From assembly GCA_032207245.1 (NCBI GenBank), contig CM063498.1:94774801-94838800 (forward strand): 64,000 nt of DNA, in the 5' to 3' direction. This document shows, piece by piece, positions 21,986-35,007 of this stretch. Every line of letters starts with the position of its first letter. The first letter of the stretch is position 1. The stretch comes from Pardosa pseudoannulata. Taxonomy: Eukaryota; Arthropoda; Arachnida; Araneae; Lycosidae. Made by a program: the position numbers and the translations under genes. The notes beneath the pieces are model-generated. The model worked only from the letters and a program-made list of their open reading frames with translations. It was not told the DNA's origin and made no database searches.

Positions 21986-24073
21986 CTGATCATGTGACAC
22001 TTAACATCACAAGGGTGTGACTTTGCAGATCTTTGATCTTTATGCTTGGAAACAATTGAGAATGGTTGCGTTTGTCTTTGATATTTGAGATGACTGTAAA
22101 GAAAAATAGCTCTTTTTATTGCCAATTCAAACAATTTTCAGCTAGAAGAAACAGCATCTCCTAAGTTTCAAAGCAAATCAATATTGAAAAATTAAAATTG
22201 TTGTATATCAGAACTCTTCATACAATTTAATCCAAGCAACTAGCTAAAGTCTGAATAAAGGGTAGAAAATATGCAATTCTTGGGGTATTTTCTTGCATAT
22301 CATTAAAAGAAAATTGTTTTGACATGTGCAGATTTTTTATTCAAATGAATCAGTTCCACCAGTCAAAGTTAAGATTTCCAGAAGTTTTCATTATGCAACA
22401 TTCATTTGTGAAAAAATTTAATTTGTCATAACATATGAAGACTCCATGGGTCATAAAAAATAAGCAGACACCAGCACATTGATAATAAAAATTTGTCAAT
22501 TACTACTAAATTTAATATCCTTTGTGCAAAAAAACTTTTAACAGGTATGAAGCATTGAATCACCTTAAAAAATTTTATGATATTAAACTGGGAAAATCAG
22601 TACTAAAATTTAAATCATTTGAAGATTTTACTGCATAGAAAGAAGAAATTCAGCAAGAAACAAACTCATAACTTATCATGTATTACAGTAAGGATATATA
22701 AAAAATAGCAGTTTAATTAAAAATTTTAGACTATCAATCTGGGGGCTTCAAATGCTATTATTTTTGTTTATATAACAAGGATTTAAGACTTGTCTCACAT
22801 ATGAGGAAAGGCAATCATTAGCAGCCAAAATTGCCTTAAAAATACCAGTTAATGACAGTAGTGACTTTGAAAGGTTAAATTTGCTAACCAAGGACTTATA
22901 TAATTTGGAAAGCAGTTTCAAATAATCTTCAAATATTAAGCTCAAATAACTATGCAAGTGTGCATTTATAGGTACCACAAAAGGAAAATTCAGAGTTATC
23001 ATTAGTTCTGTTTTATAAACCTTGAGTGTCAAACGAGATTGTACTTTTCTCTTTAATAATGACTTTGTATAGAGCAATTTTGTGCAACATCACAAACTAC
23101 TATAATGCCCTTCCCATTCATTTTCATGTGTACAACAGCCAATAGGCAAACAACAAACTGGCCTTTCATTTTAAACTAAAGCCAGAATTGTCATAAGTTT
23201 ATATGTGCCCTGCTGTGTGAAATTGCCTTATTGGTGGTAATAATGCACGATGCATAAATTGAGATACTGAATAAGTTTGTACCTGACAGTGTTTGCACAG
23301 ACAGTAATCACGGAGCTTTGAATGGACAGTACACTATGTGTTTAAACTAATAACACCCCCGATAGATGATAATGTAAAGGGTCTGTTTACCAAAAAGGCA
23401 TGGGAATCATGTGTTTCCCTTGGAAATTTATGGACCCTCCATCTTCAAAAGTAACTGAAAATGGGGTCTTATACTTTTCATTATTAAAAAAAAAAAAAAA
23501 AAGTTAAAAACTTTGCCTGAGTGAAAGCTTTCAACCCCTTTACTACTGTGCTTCCCCTAATTTCAGAGGCTATTTGGACCCTGTATGCACGTGGGTTTCT
23601 CTTTGCATTCATGATAATAGGTGTGATCAATCAATATTATCTATTTTCGTTTAATCAAGAAAAAAAAAAGAATTTTTAGATTATTTATATAAATATACAA
23701 AAATACTGTACAAAACACTTCATGCCATTTTTTGAGACAAAATGTATGACACTTGTATTTTTTTTAATAAATGGAAATTTTCTATTAAAGTACTAAAATT
23801 AAGAAATTTTAGCTCTGACCTAGGGTAAGTATATTAAATTGTACTATATAGGAAATCATTAAAGTAAAAGAAAGTTGTAAAAACTGTCAATTGAAGTGCA
23901 ATGAATGTAAGGTATGTATTCGTTTCTGCATAGATTCTGCGATGAAGTGGAATATATGCAAGAGCATACATTATTTGTGTAGCCAGAGGTGCTAAAGATC
24001 CTATTTCAATTCAAAGTCAAATAAGAAATGCTCTTCCAGAACCAATGGTTATTCATAAAAGAGATCAAGTACC
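21986..24073. other. Intergenic, possibly decayed element
   Basis: No supported gene. The 109-codon minus frame at 22748-23077 has no recognisable motif. The region 22190-23340 shows broken codon-like stretches on the + strand that may be an old transposon, which I cannot identify. A poly(A) tract lies at about 23486-23502. Confidence 0.35.
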
Positions 24074-24912
24074 CTAATTTCCTGCCTATAATCCGCAGGT
24101 GCAAATTTCATATTTTCAGAGAAAAATTTCGAATAACCCACAGCGGCGTATAATTCACAGATTAAATTTCCACTTTAATTTCATTTGATTCAAAGCATGT
24201 GGAAAAAAGTGTTTTATCTTCTAGTGTTAAAAAATTAAATTTAAACTCCTTTTCCGAATGATAACATTTTCTTTAAATTAAAAAAAAAAATAATTTAGCA
24301 AAGTGAAAACTTGGATAGACTTAATAAAAAATATATTCTAAAAATTTACATTAATTAATGCAGAAAAAATGATACAAATAAAATATTCTAAAGCATATTT
24401 AAATAAAAGAAAATTTAAAAATTTAGAATTCTTAAAATGCCTTTTTTTGTTTTAATTTAATATGGTTATTTGAGATCTGTGTTAAAATTTTAAACTGGTA
24501 ATTATGGCGCCATCTGGCGAACTGAAAGTGAAAAATCAAATGAAGAATGCAGCAAAGTGCCGCCCATAAACTAAAAAGCCTGGTGCTTTAGTCTATGGTG
24601 CCGCCATTCCAGATTATACAAGTGTTATTTCTTGATAGAAATAAATATACAAAATAGAGAATATTAATTTAATGGGGAAATTTTATCCAAACAGCTGTTT
24701 ACTTGACTGAAAATGATTTTTATCCTGATAAAAGGAAAAAAAAAAAAAAAGACTGTATGAGCAGGTGCTGCCATCTATTGTTCTTCAGGAAAGATATTTG
24801 TAAATTTTATTATAAAAATAAGTTAACCGTAGATAATCCGCGGCGGCATTCAATACGCATTAGAAGAAAAAAATTTTATCGTATAATCCGTGGAATGTAG
24901 GCAGGAAATTAG
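24074..24912. mobile_element. Inverted-repeat element, pogo/Tigger-like MITE
   Basis: The left end CTAATTTCCTGCCTATAATC and the right end, reversed, CTAATTTCCTGCCTACATTC match at 17 of 20 positions. Each end carries TA, which may be the target dinucleotide. The 'ataatccgc' motifs inside both ends recall pogo/Tigger termini. The 65-codon frame at 24703-24900 is low-complexity and not a transposase. Confidence 0.55.
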
Positions 24913-27900
24913 TCTATGTGGTTATTTTAAAAGAGTTAAGAGAAAAAAATTAATGCCCAGAATTTACAAGTTTTTGAGTAGGAACAAAAGTACCTTTTAC
25001 GTAGTAATACACATTTAATAAAATCATAGAGCAGCTTACCCGAAACAAACTCTGAAAGCTCTAATTCAAAAATTAAACATTGTACCACAAAGTTTGTTCC
25101 ATATGACAAACATATGTCCTATAACCTAATTATTGCCCCCAAAACTATTTACTTATGATAATGTGGTTATATCTCTAGTAAAAAATAATAAATATACAAG
25201 TTTTTTTTTTTTTTTTAAACTCCTCATTGAGTATCGCTTATTCAATGTGTCACAGGATCTAATTTGATTTTTTTTTAATCCTAACATCATCCAAAAATCA
25301 GCTATGTGTAATTTAATAGGATAAGTTACTATAAATAAACCTGAATTTTTACTGATGAAACTTTGTCATGATTACAAAATAAATTACTGTTTTAAAGGCC
25401 TAAGAAATGTGCATCTATCAACAAACTTAATTTCTAGCACACATATATTCCCAAACCATAATTCCACTGCCATCAGCTGAAATTATTAATTTTTTTATTG
25501 TTTGCACCAAATTCTAATCTTGATATTTGCATGATTGATCAGAAACGAGATTCTTTCACCTAAATTTGTCTTGGAAGTGACAATTTCATCATTTTCAAAT
25601 CTATAACAGGTGTCTTTCTTTTAAAAATTTTCTGTATTACCACAGGAACTCATCTGCTGATAAAACCAATCTTTTATGTTAGAATATACATTATGATACA
25701 CTTGTATTGATTGCAGCCAAAATTTGTAATGTTGTTCTGCTGACACTGGATTTTTGTGTGTTACTCTCGTGTCATCTCTCATTCAACAGTCTCTTTCAGC
25801 TAGAAGAATTTTTTCTGATTATTTATTTTTCAACTGGTGAATGTTTCATTACCAATAGCAAGAATGTACAGTACAGATTATAACGAGAAATTTTGAATTT
25901 TTAAAATCATCTGATGCATTTAGATTTTTGAAAATCTTCCAGAGATTTAACTTTTAAAAATCGGTTCAAAATTTCCATTACTCCAGAATGTTAAAGATAA
26001 GAATGAGAAAGTCAACATTTGTTATTTAAAAATTGTATCCTTATTTGTATTGTTCAAAATTCAGATATTAACATTTAATCATTATATCAAATAACAAATT
26101 GAAGGAAAATTTGGTCACTTAAGAAAAGAAAAGCATTAAAGATAAGACTGAGAAATTAAACATATAAATTGCACCTGTCTCTATATGTGCTATTTTCCCA
26201 GTTCAGATATATACTCTCATCATTACATTTGAATGAGAACTCTGTGAAAAATTTATTCACTTTAAAATGATTAATATATATATATATATAAATATAAAGA
26301 ATTAACCTTTACTATGTCTATATAATTAAAGGTTTTAGTATATTCATAAAACATCTTGAAATACATACTTGCAAGTCCATGCAGTACCTCAGTATAATGC
26401 AAGTCTCCAAAATGCCACTCCTTACTTAAACGTTTGCCTATGCCATCCTGTTACATACAATTAATTGCCTCGATGCATTATAGCATAATCCTGCACAGCT
26501 GAATAATTCAGCAAAAGGAGATACCACAATGATGAAACCAAAAGAATGAACTGCTACATACAACTGCTCATGACCAAGCTCTGATTTTGAGATCTAAACA
26601 TATTTTGTCAAAAGTTTGTCCTTGTGACTTATTTATATATGCTAAGCAGAAAGGGAATTGCTTATGCTTAAGTTCAAAAGACATTTGGTGGAATTAAGAG
26701 TATGTAAGCAATCTTGAGTCTTATTATAACAGGCATTACTTAGCTCTAATCCAAGTACACAAGTTTTCCATTACACCATGATCTACCTTTTGTCAGATCT
26801 TGTAGTCTAGATAGCATGACTATGGGTCATTGGAGCTTTGCTCCACAATTTACAAAATTATAAATATAATTGTCCAAAATCTTTTACCATTGTGATAATT
26901 CAAATTAATATTTCATTTCTTTCAAGTATAGATGGCAGTATCATTAACCTATCCCCTTAAATTCTTCTGGTTTAGTAAAAACTGCTATAGGGTTATTCCA
27001 TATGAAATCAACGCAATTGTAGAACAAATTCTACCTGACCACCTCCAATTTTGATTAAATTTGGTATAGTAAGTGACTTCATGGTAATAAAGAAAATCCC
27101 CAAACATAAGATTGTTCAAATAATAATTGGTTTGGGAGTTATAAGGCCTTAAAGTTGCCCAATTTGTCTAAAAAATACACTATCATCATACCTTTAAATT
27201 ACACTTGCTACTCACCTAATTAAGCTAGATATATGTGCAAGGTGTTATTTTAAACCTTTTTTAATAAGCTTTCATATGATATACAACACATGGCTTGAAA
27301 AATTTAAATTCTCAAAAGGCCCAGTTTTTAAAATTTTGAAAAAAATCTCAAAAACTGCTCATTATTGTTAATTAATCCTCTAAGTTTCATGTTGGGATCA
27401 CAAGCTACAAAAGTTTTTTGTTTGATATATTTACTATTGGAATAACGAAAATGAGAACATGCATTCGTTACTTTTAATCTAACTCAGCTGTATAGGATGG
27501 CATTAATGTTTACACACTATCTTATCGACATATACTCTAGCATATAGTACATTTAACATGTGAAGATTTTAGAATGAAGAAAAATCATTAAAGTGCATTA
27601 CTTTTGATCGATGATGCTACTTATTTAGTTGAAACTGGTAGAAAGCTTTGAGAATTTCTACTTCAGAAAGAATATACATTGGTCCTGTTACAGTTAAAGG
27701 ATTCACCTCACACTTTGAGATCCACAACAGAATTCAGAGAATTGTTTTCCGGTATGCTTTAGACAAAACTAAAATCTCCTGACTTTCTCTGCATTAAGCT
27801 TATTCCATGACTTTGGCATGTTTTGATGAAATATCTTTAATAGTCAGTCATTGGAATTCTTGGCAAAAGTCATTTACATAACATCTGATTTTCCAAAAAA

Positions 27901-29867
27901 TGCAATCATCTTCCTTTTTCTTTAAGAGGTAATGAAATATGTTCTTATTTTACCGGCATGTTAAAAACGAACAACAATATCGAAAAGTCCTTATGGCAGG
28001 GATTACTCAGCTTAAGGGCTATGGAGAATGATTTCCAGCAAGATTCAATCAACCCAAATGGGTAAGAAATTAATTCACAACAAAGGTGCTTTGCTGAAGT
28101 TACAAGCATGGTCAAAAAATTATCTTTAAAACTTTTTTCTTAAAGTGAAGAGGTAGAGTTAAACTTATAACACAATGACTTACAAAATGAAGATGACACT
28201 TGGACCATTTTTTAGGGTGACAGTTATCCAAATTATTTGGCATCAGGGTTATTTTACATTGTATATGAAACCATGACAAAGACCAAACAAAAACGAGATT
28301 TTATAAAATAAATACAAGGAATATACATTAAAAGAAATCTCCCCATGAAAATGTGTCACCACTCCCTGCTTTTTTGCGATAATTAAGAATTCAGATAATA
28401 TCTGGCTAAATTTAAAAAACCCAATTAAATGAGCAATGATATCAGGCAAAAAAGGAATCCCCCACCCATAATTTTTTTTTTGCCATGCCCCTGGTTGACA
28501 GGAAAAACCTAAAAACTACTTTTATCCACCTTCTTCAGTAACATCTAACATATTCGCCAGTTTTATTTCATTTAAGTCCTTATAGATTACAACTAAGGAG
28601 CAATATTTGGAAGTACCAATTAAGCAGAAACAATACTCATACAAAACAAACTTGAACAATCCACAGGTTGTGTTCTACAGGTATAAAAATTATTTCATGT
28701 CCATCAAGAAAAGTAACTTACAATCTGGTTTAACCTACTGTCCAACCACAATACAAAGAATTATACTTGGCAGAGTGCCAAGACAATTCTATCCCCTGCA
28801 GATAATATAGCTGTGAAGGAGAGGAGGAAAGTTTCATTTTCTTTAGAATCAGTTTACTGTGCCTACCTTTTCCTCTTATGTTATTTTGAATACCACTTTA
28901 TAGATACGTAACACAACTCTTTTGAATATGCCGTTCCGCAGTGACTGCAGCCATATATTACACAATGTCACCAAATTCTCTATGAAAAAGAAGCAATGGA
29001 AAAAAAAAAAGTGTTCACTTTTGCAATTCATAGAAAGCAAGTGAATTGACAGGAGTATCTTTGTCCAGCATAAAAATGAAAAAACTAAAACTTTAAATGC
29101 TTCTTCCTATTTATTGTTTAAACTTATTCACATATTCAATGAAAAATAAATTTTGAAAGACAGTAAACATAAACGGCCATATCTCAAAAACACATCTGAA
29201 AATATGACATTTCTCCTTATTTTCTAAGACTAGTTTCAATATGTAAAAAAACTAAGCTAAAATATGTGATTAAGCCATAAAAAAAAACCCCTACAATTTT
29301 GAAACCATTCTACAAAAGGCTGTTTTATCAAGTTCGCCAAAATCTTGAAACATATACAGTAATCTAAATTTGGTAAGTAGGTCTTTCCAAAAAACTTCTT
29401 AGAAAAATACACACTTATGTAATTTATGACTTTTTGTAAACTTGAGATTATGAAATGTCCTATCTTAGCATTTCCAAATGTAGAACAAAAATATATGAAA
29501 GGGTTAGAATAAATTAAAAGCATTACTTAACAGTATTTTCAAGAAATACATAAATTAACATTATCAATTTAATTTTTAACCAAAATACAAAGTGCAAAAC
29601 ATGATAAAAAACTTGTTTAAAACGGGTGTTAATGCCCAAATGAACACTGAGGAAAAATGGCCTGATAGATAATTCACAAGTATTCTATGGTCTTGTTAAT
29701 AAGCTGGTAATAGATCCTTAATAGAACAAGATTTCTGGTTTTATAGGTATTTTTCAGGTTTAGGTCATAAGTCTGCTGATAAATGTAATTCAGAATGAAG
29801 CATGACACAGTAAAAAACAAAAACATTTAAGAGTGAAATTGTTCAAAACACATATACAGACAGTTTT
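24913..29867. other. Intergenic between convergent HELQ and RpL18
   Basis: AT-rich, no gene supported. A segment at about 26990-27100 ('ggttattccatatgaaatca') may be the edge of an interspersed repeat, but I could not find its partner end. A short (TA)n tract lies at 26275-26290. Confidence 0.4.
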
Positions 29868-29873
29868 TTTATT
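29868..29873 (-). terminator. RpL18 polyadenylation signal
   Basis: AATAAA on the minus strand, about 30 bases after the RpL18 stop, as expected for a short ribosomal-protein 3' UTR. Confidence 0.75.
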
Positions 29874-29902
29874 TCACTTTCATGAAGGTAACCAAGATTA
29901 TT

Positions 29903-32900
29903 TTACACCTTAAAACCACGACTCTTCCTGCGACCTCTAGCTCTCTCAAACTTGCGTCCTTTAGATCTCACATAAGGCCTAAAATAAAATTAATAAGAAT
30001 TAATTTAACATTAAAACTACATGAATACTGTACAAAAAAATTTGAACACCAAAATGTCATTATGGCCAAGACACTGAATTCTATAGTAATCTAACCCCTT
30101 TTGAACCATACAGAATACAAAGACTGAAAGGGGCTGTTAGGATAACAGAGACTATCATTAATACTACAAACTTTCACTATAACCTAAGTCATCCTTTATC
30201 AAGCAACTACAGCTTGAAAAACAAACTCTAAGAAATAAAGAACAGCACTAATCAAATTAGACCCTAAAATAAATGTAACAACACCAAATGACAACATGCA
30301 TACAACTTTAAACCTATTAAACTGCAAAGAAAGAAAAGGCATACTTTGTATGACTGTGTGGCACACCAGGAGCTTTACCAAAGTGTCTGCATGCCTCACG
30401 AGCTGTTCTGCGACCTATGAAAGTAAAAGAATAAAAGAAAATCAATAACAAAATACTGACAGAAAATTAAAAAGAACAGATCTATAAGGCAGTATGAAAG
30501 TATACATACCTTGTACCAAAAGAGTATTTTTTCCACGGGGCTGTCTCATGGCAAGTTGATCAAACGTGATTATCTCTCCACCAGCTTTCAAAATTCTTGC
30601 CCTAGCTCTTTCTGTTACCCTTAATGCACAAACCTAGAATACAAAAAACATTGCTTATGATTATCAATAGCAACAAAATTTAAATGCATGTGTACATATA
30701 CACCTTTGTATACTAGAGTCAGACAAAACCAGAATTTTTATCCAAGCTAGTCCTAAGTTCAGATGAAAGAATACTAATAATGATTTTGATACATATAAAA
30801 AAATTAAGAAATTAACTTTACTTATGTTCAAGAAAACATGTCAAGACTTGACATAGGCTGTCAAATAGGTTAAATATTGATGTAGATGTCGGAAATATTT
30901 TTTTTTGGCACTTATGTGGTCATCACCAACAGAAAAATAACTTTTTACACAACAAGGAGACTGTCTAGAATGTAAATTGCAATCAGTGATATTGATATAA
31001 AGAATAAAAAATCCTTATTTGCTGAGTACCTTAAAATTTATTTCTACCAACATACAGAAAATTACAATATGTAGATTTGAAAGTCATTAAAACATTGAAT
31101 GTATATAACTATAGTTTGTAAACCTATATTTCATTAGCAAGAAAAAGCTCTTGCACAGACTATATATATGTATCTATAGCCAGGACACTTAAATTCCACT
31201 CAGGAAAGTCAGCGTTTTTACTATAGAGATTAATATCACCCAAGTTTTTATAACCATACAAGATAAAAAAAAAATCCCAATGGTAGCGTTGAAAGGGTTT
31301 GTATATGCACAAAAAACTTCTATAATTTATTTTGGACTATTCCAAACTTATAAGCCTTCTACACTTCTAGCCTACGAAACAAAAATCTTTTACATAAGCA
31401 ACTGGTATATCTTATTACAATTGTTCAGTCACTTTTAAATATTTACATTCAAATTGTATTGCATAAGTATATTTTACAAAGGAACTTTATTAACTATTAT
31501 TCAACTGCTGTTACTTTTAAAAAATTAAATTCAATTTTGCTCAGTTTAAACTGCTTTTATCAAGTTTCCTGGTCAAAAATAGTTTTGACTAGATGAATTT
31601 TCATAACTGAGTAGGAAATATATTAATGTTACAGCAATGTTTCTATAGCCAGGACACTGAAGATTCCACTCAGGAAAGCCAGCGTTTTTACTATAGTAAT
31701 TAATATCACCCATTTATTTATATACCATGTAGAAAAAAACTTCCCAATGGTAGCGTTGAAAGGGTTTGCAAATTCAAAGAACTTTGCTTTAAACTACTAA
31801 AAAAAATCACAATGCTAAATAAAAAATTATTAATTAATAGGCATAACTACATAGAAAATTCATGTTACTGGGGCCAGGACACTACAAATTCTACAGAAGA
31901 ATAGAAGCGTTTTTACCACAGTGATAATATAACCCTTTTATAATTCAACCACACAAGAATACAAATATTCTGATGGCAGCGTTGAAAGGGTATAATAGAA
32001 AAGCAAATAAAAATCCATATCTTTGACAACTAACACTTTTTACAGGCATCATCATACATTTCAAAATTATATATTATATTTATGATGCACTCTTACATAT
32101 ATATATACACTACTAACACAACATAAAAGCATTACATTAGATTTGCTTATGTTTTACAAACCAAACACTGCAGAGAATGGAACATGATAAAGAAATATTT
32201 TCACAACTCATTCAACACCAAAATGTAATGCTTGAGTAAAAAATATTAAAGTTTTAAAAGAATGTCTTACAGTCATTTTTGGAACTTCATATAATCTGAG
32301 GTCATCTGTCACTGTTCCTACAACTACTGCAATTTTCTCAGAATTACCTGGTTTCTTCAAAAACTTAACCTGAAGATAAACAATTAACATTACATTAACT
32401 TGATCATATTCAATCATAAAATCCAGCAAACAATGACATTGTAAAAGAACAAATCTAACAGTAAAATTCAAACAAAACATAATAAAAACACAACTATAAG
32501 AAACTTACCAATCTAGCTAATGATAGAGGAGGCTTATTTATTTTGCTCATAAACAAACGCTTCAAAACTATTTTGTTGAACTTTCGATCAGTTCTTCTAG
32601 CAAGAAAACGGTATAACTAAAAAGAAAATATGAAGGCTGTTATTACTACTGGGTAAGACACATTAATACATAACCAACAAGTTTTTTAGACACAATAAAC
32701 AATGGCATACACACTTAACAAACAGCTAGATTGAAAATATGTGGGCTGGGGTGTTTACCAATAGATGGTACGGACTGAATCAGGTGTATCTATTTATTGA
32801 ATTTAGTCACATGCTAAAAGTAAAATAAACAATTTTATGAAATCTCCTTTTTAACTTACTTTGAACTGTTATTTCGTAGTTAAAGTTAAAACTACAATAC

Positions 32901-34411
32901 TACAAGTTACAATGTGCATTCAGCCAAAAATGAGTTTAGAAATATAACCCCCTTCCCCTAAACGGAAAACCCCCTATTATTACTTACAGGGTATCTGCCA
33001 AAATAAAATTTTTCAAATCCATGACTTTCTCTGATTTAGCAGATCATTTTCCATGACTTATAAAACTTCTGATGTACATACAAATAAAATATATGCTTTA
33101 GAGAAATTACAGGAATTTTATCATAAAAAACTATAAACTTACTTTATAAATGTTAATAAACTCACATACATAAAAATAAATTGTTGTATCTACATACCTA
33201 AGTTCAATCATATAGCAATTTTTCAATCAAAATGTTTCCAATTTGAATTCAGGGTACTTTGGTATTATCCAGGTGACCATGAATAATTAGCCAAATATAA
33301 CCCTATAATGTTTATATACAATATCTCTAGAGATAAACTTATATTTTGTGCAAAATTCTTAACTAATTTTTATTAAAAAATAATGAATATTATATTAATA
33401 AAATTTTAATCTATAATTTGAGAAAGGACCAGAATAATATACATTTACCCACCCATTAAGCTTTCTTGCTTTGAGTTTCCTTGGTGAACAAATTTTAATT
33501 GGCAATATGGTCAATAGGATAATACATAAATACCAAACTCAGAAACTTCAGCCAAATGACAAGTAAAAATAGAATTAAACAATTCAATGCATTTTATTTA
33601 ATCGCTTGTTTAGCGGATCAATGACTTTAACTCATTTTACTTGAAAAATCATGACTTTCCATGACAAAATTAATACATTGTCTAAATCCATGATTTTCCC
33701 TGACTTTCCAGGTGAGCTGAAACCATGTACTTATAAAAGATGTTAGTAAACCCCCAATTTAAAAAGGAAAAATATCATAATTCACATAAACTTATCCCAT
33801 ATGACCTCGTGGTCAGTAGATGATGATAAATGGTATATTAAGAAAATATATATAATAAAATAAAGTTAGCAATTATATCAACTTAATACGTATCTGATAC
33901 CTTGACTCAACGAAAGATTAATACCACTTCTACGATGTCTAATAAAATTACACGAATCTCATGAAGATAATTTGCGAAACATAATTTTGATAACTCCAAA
34001 GGAATGGAATTTTAACCAATTCTTGCAGTATTTTGCTCAAAAATTTAATTAGAAATTATAGAAAACGTGTCTAAGAAATATTGTATTGAAAAGATGTGAC
34101 ATTTCAGTCATGAAAAATTTTATTGCTACTGTTATAGTAAAATCATTAATAAATGACGATTAAAACAATAACTCTAAATCGCAATGAAACAAAAGAAAAT
34201 GAATAAATTTGAGTACTTACTTTAACCAAAAGGCGAAGGTATATGTCCTCACTCTTGGGAGACCTCCGCACAACTTTGCGATCATTTTTATGATTGATGT
34301 CAATACCCTAAAATAATATTATATAATGAAATAAAAGAAAAATTACTACTAATTACTACAATTTAAATATTTATATTAAAAGTGATTGAATAAGAATAAA
34401 TAGATTACCAT
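29903..34411 (-). CDS. RpL18: Ribosomal protein L18 (eL18), complete, seven coding exons
   Basis: A component of the large (60S) ribosomal subunit. Exons (minus order): 34411-34409 (only the ATG), 34307-34221, 32616-32509, 32369-32271, 30633-30510, 30414-30345 and 29978-29903. All junctions are GT-AG and the phases join without adjustment. The product is 188 residues, the usual eL18 length. It starts [20 protein letters not shown] and contains [44 protein letters not shown] and GKNTLLVQG. It ends in the basic tail [12 protein letters not shown] start codon alone at the end of exon 1 is common in ribosomal protein genes, because the intron then follows the initiator. Intron 4 carries three H/ACA snoRNA copies, and intron 2 carries a transposon copy. 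The gene is head to head with the sphingosine kinase gene. Confidence 0.97.
31166..31300 (-). ncRNA. H/ACA-type snoRNA, copy 1 (RpL18 intron 4)
   Basis: On the minus strand a hairpin closed by ACCC/GGGT, with an inner ACCAT/ATGGT stem, is followed by an H box ATATTA. A second hairpin is closed by CTATAG/CTATAG, with an inner TTCC/GGAA stem. The ACA box (31169-31171) lies three bases before the inferred 3' end. Conserved internal-loop strands are TTTCAACGCT in hairpin 1 and TAAAAACGCT with GTGTCCTGG in hairpin 2. H/ACA RNAs guide pseudouridylation and are usually processed from introns. The rRNA target was not determined. Confidence 0.75.
31635..31767 (-). ncRNA. H/ACA-type snoRNA, copy 2 (RpL18 intron 4)
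   Basis: Same architecture as the copy at 31166-31300: ACCC/GGGT and ACCAT/ATGGT stems, H box ATATTA, CTATAG/CTATAG second stem, and ACA three bases from the end (31638-31640). Both hairpin 2 loop strands are unchanged, while bases in the apical loops and linkers differ. Confidence 0.75.
31860..31993 (-). ncRNA. H/ACA-type snoRNA, copy 3 (RpL18 intron 4)
   Basis: The most divergent copy, and closest to exon 4. Hairpin 1 keeps ACCC/GGGT and has CCA(T)/(T)GTGG pairing. The H box is ATATTA. The second stem is CTGTGG/CCCCAG in place of CTATAG/CTATAG. ACA is at 31863-31865. The putative guide strands TTTCAACGCT, TAAAAACGCT and GTGTCCTGG are retained. Changed stems with retained pairing support a real structured RNA. 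Confidence 0.72.
32987..33727 (-). mobile_element. Non-autonomous transposon, copy A (RpL18 intron 2)
   Basis: A 741-bp unit flanked by a perfect 6-bp duplication, tactta (32981-32986 and 33728-33733). The ends are CAGGGTATCTGCC and, reversed, CATGGTTTCAGCTC, an imperfect inverted repeat. It is the reverse complement of the unit at 58864-59612 over its whole length. The interior has many 'catgactttcc/ggaaagtcatg' motifs and no transposase. Confidence 0.75.
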
Positions 34412-35007
34412 CTCGACTCTTTATTTCTTACACCATGAAACGTTCTTACTGATACGCGCAGAGGACTATGGGAACGGAAAATTTCCTGCACCGGAAAACT
34501 ACAGTTTGATAGAGTTGAGTTGAAACCAGACTGCTTCCCCTCACTTTAATTATTTTCTTAGGATTTGTAAACAGCTGACGTAAATGAAATAAAACATATA
34601 GGTGATTCGATTTTCTTTTTAAAATTCAAAGGAAATAAAAATTTCAAAATACAAAGAAATTATTTCTACTTTTGTTTTCATACTGTGTTATTTTTCTCAT
34701 ATGCGGAAATCCTACTTGTTGAAAGCAACTTCCTGTTGTGATTACCATGAAGCGACCTACTGTCTGCTCTTGCCTCCAGTAAGGCAGTTTGATGTTTACA
34801 TCTCATATGTTATGTTCTAACGCGAAGTGAGAAGGGTTAAATGGAGCATATTTCTCTAGTAAAGCTCCCGTCAGTTTTACTGTTTTCTTGCATAAGTATG
34901 TCATCGAATCTGCTGGTTGGTTTTCAGAAGGAAGTCAATTAGTTAAGGAAAATAAGTTAATTAAATATTCTCTTTTAATATTCTATTAAATATTTCAATT
35001 AAATATC
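34412..35007. promoter_or_regulatory. Divergent promoter region of RpL18 and sphingosine kinase
   Basis: Under 600 bases separate the two start codons. No TATA box is obvious for RpL18. Near its probable start region are GC-richer bases and ETS-like motifs: CCGGAAA at 34492-34498 and TTTCCTG nearby. Minus-strand pyrimidine runs there could serve as the 5' TOP start usual in ribosomal-protein mRNAs, but the exact start cannot be read. A minus-strand ATGGTGTAA at 34436-34428 would be a two-codon upstream ORF if included in the mRNA. Confidence 0.55.

Noticed and set aside
22748..23077. 109-codon minus-strand gene
   Set aside because: No family resemblance, no splice signals that extend it, and AT-rich codons as expected by chance.
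30830..30980. Box C/D snoRNA in RpL18 intron 4
   Set aside because: A minus-strand GTGATGA looks like box C, but no CTGA box D with a terminal stem follows at a normal distance.
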